Source: Paraconiothyrium sp. Pb-2020
Lineage: Eukaryota; Ascomycota; Dothideomycetes; Pleosporales; Didymosphaeriaceae
Assembly: GCA_022419385.1 (NCBI GenBank)
Contig: JAJUBI010000010.1
Coordinates: forward strand, 124,001 to 188,000
Reading direction: 5' to 3'
DNA: 64,000 bases
The position numbers and the translations under genes were made by a program. The notes below the pieces were generated by a model that was not told where the DNA came from, made no database searches, and saw only the letters and a program-made list of their open reading frames with translations. Shown one piece after another: positions 35,401-46,537 of the stretch (the stretch's first letter is position 1; each line of letters starts with the position of its first letter).

Positions 35401-38400
35401 ATCATCATTACGGGTATCGTAACTGCATTGGTGATGGTAGCTCCCCCGTGCGCAACCGTAATCGCTGTCTACGACTTGAAGAAGCCGCTACGGCCGGCAC
35501 GCACCATAACCTGCTCCTAAGCCCTCTTGAGGGGATATCGCGCTTGGTAGCGAAATGGTGATTAAGATACTACTAAACAGTGAGGACAACATTGTTGATA
35601 ACCTCTCTTGATATGCCTTGCGCATCTCCAGGCCCCACGGCATAGAAAGGTTCAGAGTCTCACCTGGAAAGGTACACGGACGACGATGTGTCCCAGCTTT
35701 TCACATTCTACCTGCGACAAGGTGATGTCCTCATTATACCCCCAAGTCCGCCTGAGGAACGAGCTACTCAAGATCCATAGGACTGTTTTGTGATCCTGAG
35801 ATTTCACCTCAAGAACGGAAGCGAGTTGCGGGTCACTAATGCCGACGGCGACCGTTGAAGAATCGATCAGGGACACGACATGGGCAGCGAGAAGGAAATA
35901 GCAGATGCAGGATGCGCTCTCATTATGGAAAACGCCATTGTATTTATGGGTAGGGCGAACCGCGAGTGCAAGACCGAGTACGGCCTTGTGGAGTGGACCT
36001 GGAAGGTGAAGTGTACCCGATAGTGCCACAGCAATGCAATAGCTTGCAACCTGGCGCGAAACGATCCTCCACACGTTGCCATGGAGGATCTTGCTCGGAC
36101 TAATTCACAAAGGTGTTGCTCCCATGCTACCAATACTAAAGCGGGACACGTCTTGGGGTCATCCATACAGGATGTAGTAGCTTTTGCTTTGTGCATAGGT
36201 TGCTTAGAGCTGTTCCTTCTAGAACAGATCTTTACACGGTTTCTCGTGCGAGCTGCAGCCGAGCTCGTGAGGAAGCGATGCGTCATCTAATCTATATTGG
36301 GCAGCGAAAACGAATAGGAGGGCGCCTCCCAAGATGGAAAAGCTTGCAGCCTTATTGTATTCGATGGAGAAAATATGGGTACACCTATGTAGCAGGTCTC
36401 TGATCGAAGCGAGGATGTGACTGGAAGGCGAGTGACTGCGTGTGCCGGACTTTGGAAGCCCATGGTCGTTGAAAGCAGGTGTCTCCCCAACGCGACTACC
36501 GGACTTAGAAAGTTGAAATGCCCGATAGGAGACAGAGGCATGCAACTTGACGAAACATGCGTCATGGCGCACTGCCACCGTTGTAAAGCAACGTTCCGCG
36601 TGGCGGCTTCTTCAGTGGCATCGCATTTCTACTCGACAGCGTAGACAAGTTTGTCAGGCTTGCTAGCCTGAGTTTGGTGCGAGGTTTCTGACCAGCTTCG
36701 ACTTCGAGGAGAGTACCGTACAGCTTGACACCTGGACTACATGCTTCAGCACTCAGTTTAATCGGCGATCCGCATGCGTTCTTTACCATTATGCTGCCGC
36801 TACTTCCGAGCGCTTCATTTTGCGTCTATGGTGGCACTTGGCGATCCGGTGGCATGCTTGCGGCGGGGCGTTCGTCTCGTGCATTCGCCTCGAGGCCGAG
36901 ATTGCGTCTGCGAGCGCGATGAGAAGAATGCGGTTGGCCGGCAACTTGGCAAGCGCCCCCGAGAAAGCCATGTATCCGATACGCCGGCCACAAGTCCAAC
37001 GTGAGTGCGCTGACCGAACCGATGGCTTACTCGCGTGAACTGACTTGATTTCTCCAAGTCTTGCTATGCTCGGTTCGAACAGGCGTTGCTGTCGCCGCGC
37101 GCAAGCTTTGAATTGAAGCCAGAGCGCTGCCGTTTGTAGTGCGTGTCTTGGAAGGCTCGAGGTGGTGTGAACTCGTGGAGGACTCTAAGAGATGGACTCG
37201 GCGCCATCTGTTGTTAGTGATCTCTTTCAGCACCAATGTGTGTTTAATTCATTAGACTCTCTCTCGGACTTTTGGAACTGCAATAGATCTACACGGTAGG
37301 GTCGGATCGCTTCCTAACACGGACGCACAGGGTTGTAACAGTCGGGGATGCCAGCTAAGCGATTGGGCCGGAGATATCTCGAACACGCAGGCAGCGTCAT
37401 CGCTTGCGACTCTAGTGCGCCGCTAACGTAGTCCGCTCATACTGAAATATTCCCCGAATGGTCATAGCGCATTACTTCAATGTTGATGTGATACGCCAAG
37501 GGGACATGACAGGCCTTAATGGGATGGTGCTGTTCACGACTTCGAGCCTCAGTTGCATGACAAATCGAGATTATTCGTGCAGCCCGTTTGTCGCAACTTT
37601 ACTACAGGTGGGAGAATGGCGCTAACTTGCTGCATTTGCAAATAAGCTTGACAAGTTACAATGGCTGCCTGTCGCGTCATCACCGCCAGCCAGGTTACCA
37701 TGCCGAGCTGAAGGACATAAAGTCGACGCGCCCCAGCGAGTCAGATTAATATCACCTGGAACCTCCGAGGGCTCTAGTACTTTGGATTTCGATGCAACTG
37801 TGTGACGGCTCACGACTAATCGAGGCTAAGGTTTCTTTCCCATGTGCATCCAGGCTTCAAGCCCTTAGTTTAGCCCCGGAATCCATGCACATCGCTCTAC
37901 TCACAAAGGGAACTCGCGGCATAATTCTTATAGAGAACGTGACACGGTGAACAGACTCGTAATACAATGGATCAACCTGGATACTCACTTGAGCACACTG
38001 CCTAGCACGAGGGCGCTTGTCTCGAATCCTACACCCCATCAGCTTGAACTGGAATATTAGACGCTGTCCCATCTTTACTTTTCCTCCCAGTCGGCGATAC
38101 CACGTTGCGGTATGAACTTTGCCGGCGTAGAGCAAGGCAAGGTAGGGCTAATACGGGCATTTTCTTCGTAGTGGGTGGGGATAAATATAGAATGCTGCTG
38201 CTATACAGCTACGTTTACCTAGATAGGGTCTCTCGGGGCTTTCATAGGTAGTCAACTCGACGCGTGTAGCTCGACATGGACATCGTCCAAAACTGTAAAC
38301 CGGATATGTTAAGCAGAAAAGCGAGCCTCGACGGTAAATTCCGTAATACAACGAGCGTACTCGACTGGGTGGGGTGCAAGGGTAAGGCATAAGCGCTACA

Positions 38401-38772
38401 TTCACCACAGCTCGTAAAGAGGCTCATTTGCACTAGGTATGCGGATGACGATGCATTATAGACAGTAATTATGTAAGAGGTTCTACTGAGTGAAATGGGT
38501 ATCAACTTTTGCTACGTTATATGCCACGTCAACGCCCTTCCGAGGAAGGTGCAGGCGGCTTCCTGAGCTGGGAGTGAGAGTGCGAAGATGACCTGCACGC
38601 AATGGAAGAGTCCGCCAAAATATACATGGGGGAATTGGATGATGGAGTTGGATAGGCCTCCACGAAGGAGCAATCGGCTACTGGCTCATTCTTGCAAACT
38701 CTAGAATGTCGTTCGGCCCGCTTATAACCGTCGTGCTCCTGAGGTTGGCAGGCACAGAACAGGTTCGGATGC
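32500..38772. other. Gene-poor region, about 6 kb
   Basis: No complete gene can be supported. The best candidate is on the minus strand between about 33640 and 32858 (listed separately). Further open frames near 35.6-37.2 kb on both strands are short, overlap each other and lack motifs. No repeat or RNA gene was recognised. Confidence 0.5.
32858..33640 (-). pseudogene. Possible decayed or multi-intron gene, unrecognised
   Basis: On the minus strand, several frames read like protein in sequence: GDMIDLLLHLAVTIAPIRAP near 33460, YMDTWSLDGTVTLNVRGP near 33270, ARIVIVSMADNFFCKLVLVD near 33220, and lastly NVVCYARKLVTDIQRSQDFV to the stop at 32858. The last two parts are in different frames. Only implausibly short introns (about 25-43 nt) would join them. 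It is either a gene with a frameshift or one with exon limits I cannot place. No family is recognised. Confidence 0.35.
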
Positions 38773-40569
38773 TTACGGTGATGTTCCTGGGAAGACCGAC
38801 ATGGGTTGCATGCGCCTTAGCGCCGCCCTGCCCTCCGGCGTCCCTTGATGCTTTTCCAGTGAATAGGTTGCGATGATTGCTCTGAGGTCGTCCATTTCTG
38901 ATGGGGATGGCTGCGCATACAGCCCTTCGAGATCGGCCTTAAGCCGCCCCACGAGGGCGCGACCAGAACTGGACTCGCGCAAGTGTGCAGCCACGAGCGC
39001 GAGAAAAGTCCTGTTGAAGAGCTTCATTTCGTCCTTCTTACCAAGTGTAAAAGGTCCATGTTCCTCAAACACAGCGAAGTCGTCCTCTTGGATTGTCTCG
39101 TCATACGTGACGCTCTGCATATTCGTGAGATATTCCTCAAACCTTCTGTTGAAGGAGATGACGATGAGGTAGAATGCGTCGTGATTGAAAGCAATCTCGA
39201 GGGATCTACGCACTCCGCCCTGGCCGCTTTCGTCTGTAGGAGAGGGTGAGACACGACCGAAATTGACAAAAGGCGGGTCGGGCTTGTCCTCCGAGGACCC
39301 GGGGATGTCTCCCCAAGGAGAAACCCCCTGCCTCCAGTTTTCGTATACCAGGGCTGCAAACTGTGCGGCTTCTTCTCGTCGCAGTTGCCCACCAACATCT
39401 TTGGGCCGCCGGGTACGCTTTACTTTGACCCAAATACGCGGAACCTTCTCACCTGTTCCGTCCCTGCGAAGAACAACACCGGAGGGACGCGCCTCGAACA
39501 GGGGTGAACCATTGTGAGAGCGGCCGAAATGATAGCCTTTGTCTTGTGGCAAGGGTTGAATGATGTCCCTTGCCTCGGCGGTGAATCCATGCGTCACTAG
39601 GAAGTCGAGGTATGAGAAACAGAAGTCCGAACTCTGGATCTCATAGTCCGTCTTCCTCGGAAGTGGGGGGAGCCCGCGGTCTAGGCTGCGTGGCAAAGCA
39701 CCTGACTGGGTGGATTGCACAGGAATCGCCGGAGGCTGGGTGTTGGTGAGGTTTGCGGAAGGTAAGAGTGGGGACGAACACTGTACCTTCTTTGTAATCG
39801 CGGCAGTAACCTTCCCCGGGTGGAGTGGTTTACCATCCACTGTCGGTATCCGGCTGGTCGCTTGGCTAGATTGCGGCGGCGGGTCTTCGCCGGTGGTCAT
39901 TGCACGCGAAGGCAGGCGGGAGCGAGTCGGGCTAGTCTGACGCATATCCAGTGTGCTGAACCGAGCCGTTAGTGGCGACGTCCCGGTCTCGGCGTGCAGA
40001 ATGGGAGACGAGATTGCCTCCGTGCTGTGAAAACCAAGGCGGGGTATGTGTCCCTGAGCGGGGAACCGTGTAGAGCGCTTTTTGGACACACCCACGAGTG
40101 AAGAGACACAGTCATCATCCTCAGCTGTGGCGCCCCCCTGTGGCCGAAGATTTTGGTAAATAGTCCAAAGGTGTGAGGCAACGCCGAACGGGCTGGAATG
40201 CCTCACGGAACATGCTGTGGAAAATGGATCCAACATGTTACTCTCTGCCTGGCAGAATGCGTCGAGTACAAAGTCCAGATGGCTGGCGCCCTCAGCCGCC
40301 CGTAAGAGCTTTTCCGACAGGTCGATATCGTCCGCAGAGATGATCCCAGCAGCTTGAAGACGAGGGATCGTCTCGTCCAGGTCGTCCCAGCCTCTATGGA
40401 GTGTGTGGAATTGCAAGGCTCCTTCGATTGGGATCGTGGACGCAGACCAGGTCGGCTCCGCAGTCAGCTCCGCGAACGTGCGCGGGCTGCTGTCTAGGCC
40501 GTGTTTCTTAGCCTCACGTATCCAGTCGCGCATTTCCTTGCTCTGGTGCTGTCGAAACTCGGGTGCCAT
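38773..40569 (-). CDS. Hypothetical protein, 598 aa
   Basis: A long uninterrupted frame of 598 aa starts at ATG 40569 (context AAGCATGG). I do not recognise the family. Residues 1-165 look folded and mostly helical (MRDWIREAKKHGLD, ASHLDFVLDAFCQAESNM). About 165-310 is low-complexity, rich in Ser, Pro, Thr and Arg, and probably disordered. Residues 310-598 form a second folded part (SSDFCFSYLDFLVTHGF, IWVKVKRTRRPKDVGGQLRR, FYLIVISFNRRFEEYLTN, EMKLFNRTFLALVAAHL). There is no signal peptide or membrane helix. It is read away from the gene at 40840 and shares a 270-bp promoter with it, so co-expression is possible. The length and composition make it a real gene. Confidence 0.75.
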   Translation of the reverse strand: MAPEFRQHQSKEMRDWIREAKKHGLDSSPRTFAELTAEPTWSASTIPIEGALQFHTLHRGWDDLDETIPRLQAAGIISADDIDLSEKLLRAAEGASHLDFVLDAFCQAESNMLDPFSTACSVRHSSPFGVASHLWTIYQNLRPQGGATAEDDDCVSSLVGVSKKRSTRFPAQGHIPRLGFHSTEAISSPILHAETGTSPLTARFSTLDMRQTSPTRSRLPSRAMTTGEDPPPQSSQATSRIPTVDGKPLHPGKVTAAITKKVQCSSPLLPSANLTNTQPPAIPVQSTQSGALPRSLDRGLPPLPRKTDYEIQSSDFCFSYLDFLVTHGFTAEARDIIQPLPQDKGYHFGRSHNGSPLFEARPSGVVLRRDGTGEKVPRIWVKVKRTRRPKDVGGQLRREEAAQFAALVYENWRQGVSPWGDIPGSSEDKPDPPFVNFGRVSPSPTDESGQGGVRRSLEIAFNHDAFYLIVISFNRRFEEYLTNMQSVTYDETIQEDDFAVFEEHGPFTLGKKDEMKLFNRTFLALVAAHLRESSSGRALVGRLKADLEGLYAQPSPSEMDDLRAIIATYSLEKHQGTPEGRAALRRMQPMSVFPGTSP

Positions 40570-40839
40570 GCTTGTATCGAGGCCGATCGTTGGGTGGGAA
40601 GCGCGGGCTGTCGAGGTGGCGCACGCAAATGGGTTTGGGGGAGCCGCGGGGCAGGCGCGTACCTGGTCTAGTTAGTCCCAATCGGGTTAAACCATCTTCA
40701 TAGGGCTTGGCGGCTGCCTTATCGATAGGCCGCCTTGGCAGCTTACAGAGTACGAACCCGGGACAATCCAATCAAAACAACGCACCCGCCGCGAGCAACA
40801 CGCAACCCGCACCCCGCACGTCAACTGCAAGCAGACACC
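40570..40839. promoter_or_regulatory. Shared divergent promoter of two hypothetical genes
   Basis: The 270 bp between the start codons at 40569 (-) and 40840 (+) must carry the control sequences of both genes. It contains the element CCTTATCGATA at 40718-40728, about 112 bp before the plus-strand start codon, and CA-rich sequence just before ATG 40840. Confidence 0.5.
40718..40728 (+). promoter_or_regulatory. CCTTATCGATA element, first copy
   Basis: This 11-bp word containing the palindrome TATCGATA is found in the same orientation upstream of the gene at 46429. I found no third exact copy by eye. It could be a transcription factor site, but the binder is unknown. Confidence 0.4.
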
Positions 40840-42010
40840 ATGTCGCCGTCGACACCCGCATCCAATGCCCTCCTGTTCATTTTGTCGGCCCTCGAGCGGT
40901 CCGTGGGGTCGCCTGATGCCAGCTTCCTCGAGAAGTGGCGCATCATCGTGACCGACGATACCGGGCGACCCTCGCATCCACACCGCGAACGTCTTGCCTC
41001 CCTCTGCGTCACCTCTGACCTACGACCGCCCCCCGACAACAGCTCCTACAACGCTCAAGGCTACGACTGGGCCCTTCCTACCTCTTGGGAGACTCGCATC
41101 GGTGGACAGGCGGCCACGATCGCGAAGGCCGTCCCGCGGCCAGAGGACCACACCGAGCCCCGCGTGCGGGTGGGCGGCCCTTCTTGGTCTGAGCCGTGAG
41201 GTAAATATCTAGACGAACCATGTTGGGAGGAGGTGAGCGGCTGGAGGGTCGACCACGTCCTGCAGGTGGGCGACACCATCCACGTCGATTGCGATTTTTA
41301 CGACGTCGATTATGTTGGCTGCCTTGTGCCCATCCGCCCACTGCACGAAGCCACCGAGCCGCAGCTGCATCGAGGCGAGCTCTTTTCTTCGCTGATCCTT
41401 CTTCATCGCCAGCTGAGGCGCGATCGTCCGTTCGGCTCCACTGTACGTTTTTCTTCCCCGGTTCATCTATCCGCTCTAACGCATACAGGTTACCATTGTC
41501 GCTACCACCCACAGCAGCATCCGAGTCCACGAAGCCTCCGTCGAAGCGGTGACCACAGAGGATGACGCACCCACCATTCGCTATGTCAAGTGCCTTGACG
41601 TGCCCTACGCTGATCTCCTCTGCCATACGCCCGATGCGAGGGAGCGCTGGCTCGACGTCTTGTCGTACATCAGCTTCACTTCCAAAGCACACATTGCTGC
41701 TGCTCCTCGTTGCCCTGACGACCTGGACCTACACTACGGCTTCGGGGCGACCGCAGCGGCCGCAGCGGCCAAGCAACTGATCGGCACTGGCGAGCCTGTC
41801 GATGAGGACGTCAAGCATCAGGCACCTGACTCAGCCGCGACCCACGCACCCGGCATGAGCGCCGACAAGCCACATCCCCCACCGCCCGCTCAGACACCGC
41901 GCATGCCGCTTACAGAGAAGAATGTGCAGCCCAAGGCCATCGACGCCAGCTCGCTCCAGAAAGGCAAATCGCCGAAGAAGCCGGTCTCGCCTAAAAAGCT
42001 GCGGCAGTAA
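40840..42010 (+). CDS. Hypothetical protein, about 357 aa, with a possible in-frame stop
   Basis: Proposed exons are 40840-41195, 41247-41442 and 41489-42010. The second intron is canonical (GTACGT, CTCTAAC branch site, ACAG, 46 nt). The first (GTGAGG..GGAG, 51 nt) lacks a clear branch site. It is invoked because a TGA at 41197-41199 interrupts a frame that is otherwise open and protein-like on both sides. ATG 40840 has the context ACACCATGT. Recognisable blocks are FLEKWRIIVTDDTGRP, GDTIHVDCDFYDVDYVG, LFSSLILLHRQLRRDRPFGS, and a basic, Pro-rich tail (SLQKGKSPKKPVSPKKLRQ). An Ala run lies near the middle of the last exon. No family is recognised. It shares its promoter with the 598-aa gene. 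If the first intron is not real, the gene carries a nonsense codon. Confidence 0.6.
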
Positions 42011-45000
42011 CGCTTAGGTTGGTCCGTTGGTGTCTTGAGCATCGTGGGTTTCGGAAGCGATTATGCTCAGGTGTCAGCTCGACCTGAGCTCGTGGGCCCC
42101 TTTTGTGTTGTGTATCATAGACACTGGCGTTGGCGGACTTTTGGCGTTGTTGGTTTGTATAAAGATACCCTCTACGAGCTAGATGTTGCCTTAGCAACAC
42201 TACTTGCGAGCGAATGAAAGCAGCTCGTTCCTAGACTCCTTCTCATCCGTACTTGAACGCAAGACAAGTTGGCTACCATCGTGTGCGCGCGTCTGGCCAC
42301 CTGATCTTTCGCACTCTTCTTTCCTATCTTTAGTGACGTCCCATCTTATAGTGCCCTCTCTTGCGCGCCCATTCACCATCCAATACGCTCATTTAGGTTC
42401 TCCGTCAACGCCCTGGTGCTACTTCATGTTAGCTGCTGCTCGGGTCTATGCATCGGAATGTGTCTGGTAGCCCTGGTATCTGCTAGCTCAGGACTGGGAG
42501 TATATACCACCAAGATAATACCGTTCGTTTCGTTCGAGCCTAGGGACGTAACCACTCTCTACTTGGCCTTGGGCAGAAACCTAATCAGAAATCAAAGGTT
42601 AGGGGAAGCGGATGCAGCTTGAGACGAAAAATGAGAAGTTGAACGGGAGTCTAATGAGGCGATGAAAAGGTCGGGAGCTACAGTTCAAGAGGAACGGAAA
42701 TGGAGACGGAATCGATAAAGTAGAGAAGGTCTGCATGTCTGGTAAGACTAATCGCCTCCAACTTACTTCCAATTTTATCACGACACTATCCGTCTTGGGC
42801 AGTAGCAACGTGAATGTCTCTAATCCTTCTATAAGATGCTATGTTGTAAGTAACCTCTTATTCGAATCCAACGGCGTCTCTACGTTAAGCTCACGGGGCT
42901 ACCGCAATTCCTCTTCCATCCTAGGAGTCTACATAGTAACACCCTAGATCACCGATAGCCTTTTAGGTACCTGTTACTCAGAGATACAGGTGCACCATCC
43001 CTAACGCACCATCGAGCGCGTTCGCTACACCTTGATCATCAGACCAGCGGATAAGGAGTGAGTGATAACAAGGTCGTAGATTACCGTGTGGACCAGGTTG
43101 CAATCGACCAGATAGGTGTATCGATATCATTGGTGCTGGAAGCGGCGGAGCCGCCAATGACCGATTGGCGATTCGCGGGACTTGCCCCCGTTACGACACA
43201 GGAGCCGTTGGATGTTGCGAAGCATCATCATCATGGTCTCTAGCGCCCGAACAGGGTGTATAAAGCTACTGTTCCGCGTCTCTCCACGCTCCACACTCAC
43301 CGTCTTTGGAGCTTCAAACTCCCATTCTGAGGTCCCCAAGCCTCCAAAAGCGACTCATGGACCGTACATGTATGTATGTGTCCATCTAAAATTCAAAATT
43401 GATGAAGCTATTGCCTCATGTGTAGAGGCTCTCCGCTTTCCCCATTCCTCAGACATGCAAATCATGTGGCGGTTTTGAGCTCGTAAGAAATTAGAAGATC
43501 GATCCATGTCACGCGCTGGGGGGAACCAAAATACTACCACAGCGGAGTCATAAGTTTTTCGCTAACAGTTGCCGGTATCAGGATGGTTCTCTACATCACC
43601 AGCGGATCTTAATGTTGATAGTACATAGCATTGGCTTCAGATCATATCCGAGTGCTGACGGGGCAACGTGACTGTTCGTGTCGTCACAATATTCGTTGCC
43701 TGGCGTAATTACATGCGCCAGATCGGTAGGCCTACTGCAACACTTGGTACTGGCTCTCCTCTTCGACGACGCCAGCTTTGTACCTGCCTTCGAAACCATA
43801 TGGGCATTAGACGTTTACTTCCAAGCCCCACGATTGCCTTCATCATCGCGCTGATAAGGGCGGATTGTTCTCTGTCTACGTATCCGCATCGTCACACTAT
43901 GGGGGATGCCTGCCCGGCGGAGAGAAAGCGACCGCTCGCCGAGCGGCAGAGGACCACCAAGCCAGCGAGCTCCCTCCCATCGCACATACCGCCCCTCGAC
44001 AGCCATCGCAGCTACACGACCTATAGCACACCGTGGTACGAAAATGGTGCGTCGGTAATGGGCAATTATCAAGGTAAAAACACGCAATTCAAGTTTAGCT
44101 GCTTGTCCTGTTGACATTGCCAGGGGTCCCAAGCTGTTCGGCGACATCGATTACTTCTCCGCTTCATGGCCGCTGAACAGCACTTTCGAAACGCCGTCAG
44201 ACCGGCTTGTGGGCACGTACACGTCCACAAAGGATGGCATGGACGCTTCCTCATCATCGCCAACTAGATATTTCATCAGTCAAGGCGTCTCTGGCTACGG
44301 AAAAGTCGTTCACTTGCGCGTCACCTCCCGCCTCTACTAGAAGGAGGCCATCATCAACAGCGGTCAAGAGACGACTCCGTCCTCTTTGAAGCCGTTAGCA
44401 TGTGAAGCAGCCTGCTGTAGCGTCTCGAACTCATACAGGATGGGGAGGTACAGTGGCCTCGGCCAAACCGACACGACTGCCGTTACCGCCACTCTTATCT
44501 TTACCACGGCGACTTTGGGACGTTGCGCAAGGTGACATGATCAGTCTCCTCATTTCCGTCGATACATGCTTCCTCGTGGTATGCCTTTAGCATAGTAGTC
44601 GTCCTCTGCGGTAATATGATGGAGCCGCCACTTCCTGATCTACTCATATCTACACAAGCACTGTTGTTAAGGCAAAGAACTCGCGAAATATGTCACTTGA
44701 GATGGTGCTGAGGATATAGGTATTCGTATGCAAAGCTAGATTTGTAGGGGGGAGATCGCGCAAGATCGGAAGTATTATGGGTATCGTAGAGGCCGAAATA
44801 CAAATTGACCAGCTCGCCGTGTAAACCAAACCGTGTTCCTGAACAAAGGCAACGAACTTCAAGTCATACCATACCTCCATCATAGTAGAGATATTCAACG
44901 AAAGAAAGGACAAGTGGGGAAAAGATGCAATAGGATAAACCCGAGACGCAGAAGGACCTGGATACGTGGAAATCAGAGTTTGCCGTTTCGTCCCAGATGG

Positions 45001-45078
45001 ACCTGTAAGGGACAAGTTCGAAGCCTAGAGCATGCATTACGTGCCGTAAGAACCCAGAGTATCAAAACGCTGAGATTC
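42011..45078. other. Gene-poor region with one protein-like remnant
   Basis: Apart from the fragment at 44129-44341, open frames here are short and without motif. No repeats were recognised. The 3' end of the gene at 45079 defines the right limit. Confidence 0.5.
44129..44341 (+). pseudogene. Protein-like remnant, possibly of a secreted protein
   Basis: An open stretch of about 70 codons reads KLFGDIDYFSASWPLNSTFE, then SDRLVGTYTSTKDGMD and YFISQGVSGYGKVVHLRVTS, and ends in TAG at 44339-44341. The alternating aromatic and polar residues resemble a beta-rich secreted protein. There is no start codon and no signal peptide in place. The preceding protein-like frame (to about 44114) is in another phase. 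It is probably a broken gene; the family is unknown. Confidence 0.3.
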
Positions 45079-46429
45079 TCAGTCGATTAAAGAAGTGGTG
45101 CTCTTCCTCTGCCGCTTCGTGCGAGGCCCTCTGTTGGCATGAAAGTCCGGAAGTGCGTCCTTGATTGACCGAAGCCGATCTTCGCAGGCCCAGTCGATCA
45201 AATTCTTGACATACGCACGGAACTCCTGGACCTGCACGATTGACCGATTGGAACAGGTCACTACCAGTGCCGAGTAGTACACGCGGGTGCCTTGCTCGAT
45301 CTCCATCCAGTGCACCCAAAGCATGGCTTGCCACGGGTCGGCGATGACTGAAAAGTGGCACGTCTCGAGAGCTGTGGGAGCCGCACGCCTCGCCGTGTCG
45401 TAGAGCTCGTACAGATAGTTGGCGATGCAGGCACCATCGCGCGCGCCTTGGAGTAGGGCGATCGCGAGGGACTCACCGTTGGCGGGCTTGTACTGGGCCG
45501 TGAGGAATGGCATTAGGAGCTTCTCACACACGTCAAACCTGTCGTAATCAGCATGGCATTTGGTAAGGACGGTCTCTAACATACCTGGACAGAAAGACAA
45601 ACTCCTCATGGCTGGTGAAGGCCGTCTTCGTAGAGGAATCGACATGGGCTTTCTTCGTGTACCCGAGAGCGGTATCCGGTCTGGCCTCGCTGAGAGCTCC
45701 TTGGCCTTTCACAATCTCCTCCGAGGCTGTGGGCAACCACTCGGTTGACAGCCTGATATCGGCTAACGACGAAAGCATTGGCCCAGGCTGGTCGAAGGGA
45801 ATCACCAACCAGGGCGCGACGTTGAGGCGAAAAGTATCTTCATTGGAAAAAGTAGCGTTCCGAGAGATTCTAACGACCTCCTTCGCGTTGGGTGATCGCT
45901 CGCCGTGGAGGGGCCGCTGGAGGACACCGGATACAAACTCTGCGATATCTTTGGGGAGTGTGCGATCCGTGTCGGGATGGACATTGTATGCCCGCAACTT
46001 GGTCACTTCATCGTTGGCCTTGGTCATGATATCGCTGCCCACGGACCCACTTGTGGTGCCGTCTTGACGATCGATGTGACTTGCGGCGGTGCTGGAGGGA
46101 CACTCCTGCACTGCCGCACAGCTCGAACCGCCGCAGACTGCTTGAATTGTCGCTTCGGTCAGCGGCAGCGAACAGCCCCAGGTTACTGGCGTTGAGGCTG
46201 CGGGCACGGTAGTCGCGGTGCTGGGTTCGACAGCGTTGTTCGTAGGCGCGGCGGGCGAATCAATCTGAGACCTGCGAGACGCGTTCGCAGGCAAGGCATG
46301 AGGCTTGGGGGTGCTGGCGGCGAAGGTGACGGGCGCTGCGGTCGGCGTGGACGCGAGTTCGTGGGATTGCTGCATGGAGCGGAGGGGTGTACGCAGAGTG
46401 TCGCCCGAGGGGGCGAGGTTTCTCACCAT
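45079..46429 (-). CDS. PD-(D/E)XK-nuclease-like fungal protein (DUF7924-type)
   Basis: Exons are 46429-45585 and 45538-45079, giving 434 aa. The intron (46 nt) has GTATGT, CTGAT and ACAG, and the join FLSR-FDVCEK is in phase. The first 130 residues are Ala/Ser/Thr/Pro-rich and probably disordered. The C-terminal half has blocks that, as I recall, mark a large fungal family with a restriction-endonuclease-like fold: RPDTALGY (residues 250-257), PFLTAQYKP (292-300), LQGARDGACIANYLYELY (311-328), HFSVIADPWQAMLWVHW (343-359) and EFRAYVKNLIDWA. PD (251-252) and QYK (297-299) would be the PD..(D/E)xK catalytic residues, with Gln in place of the usual acid. The C-terminus is basic (RGPRTKRQRK), suiting nuclear or nucleic-acid contact. 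Natural role unknown. ATG 46429 (CAAGAATGG) is the first in frame. Confidence 0.75.
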
Positions 46430-46526
46430 TCTTGAAGCGTGCGCGAGGGTAAAGGCTGGTTGCAAAGCTGGGTATGCGCGGTGAGTGGGTGGAGCGAGGG
46501 GGGAGCTGTTGTTGCGTCGGTAATTT

Positions 46527-46537
46527 TATCGATAAGG
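46527..46537 (-). promoter_or_regulatory. CCTTATCGATA element, second copy
   Basis: Read on the minus strand, this is the same 11-bp word as at 40718, about 98 bp before the start codon of the PD-(D/E)XK-like gene. A CACGTG palindrome lies nearby at about 46548-46553. Confidence 0.4.

Noticed and set aside
41078..41692. Minus-strand open frame of 204 codons
   Set aside because: It is antisense to the hypothetical gene at 40840-42010, which has canonical introns; the minus frame is Arg/Gly/Pro-rich shadow sequence.
43815..44147. Minus-strand open frame opposite a plus-strand frame
   Set aside because: The two strands give equally weak frames, and no motif favours either.
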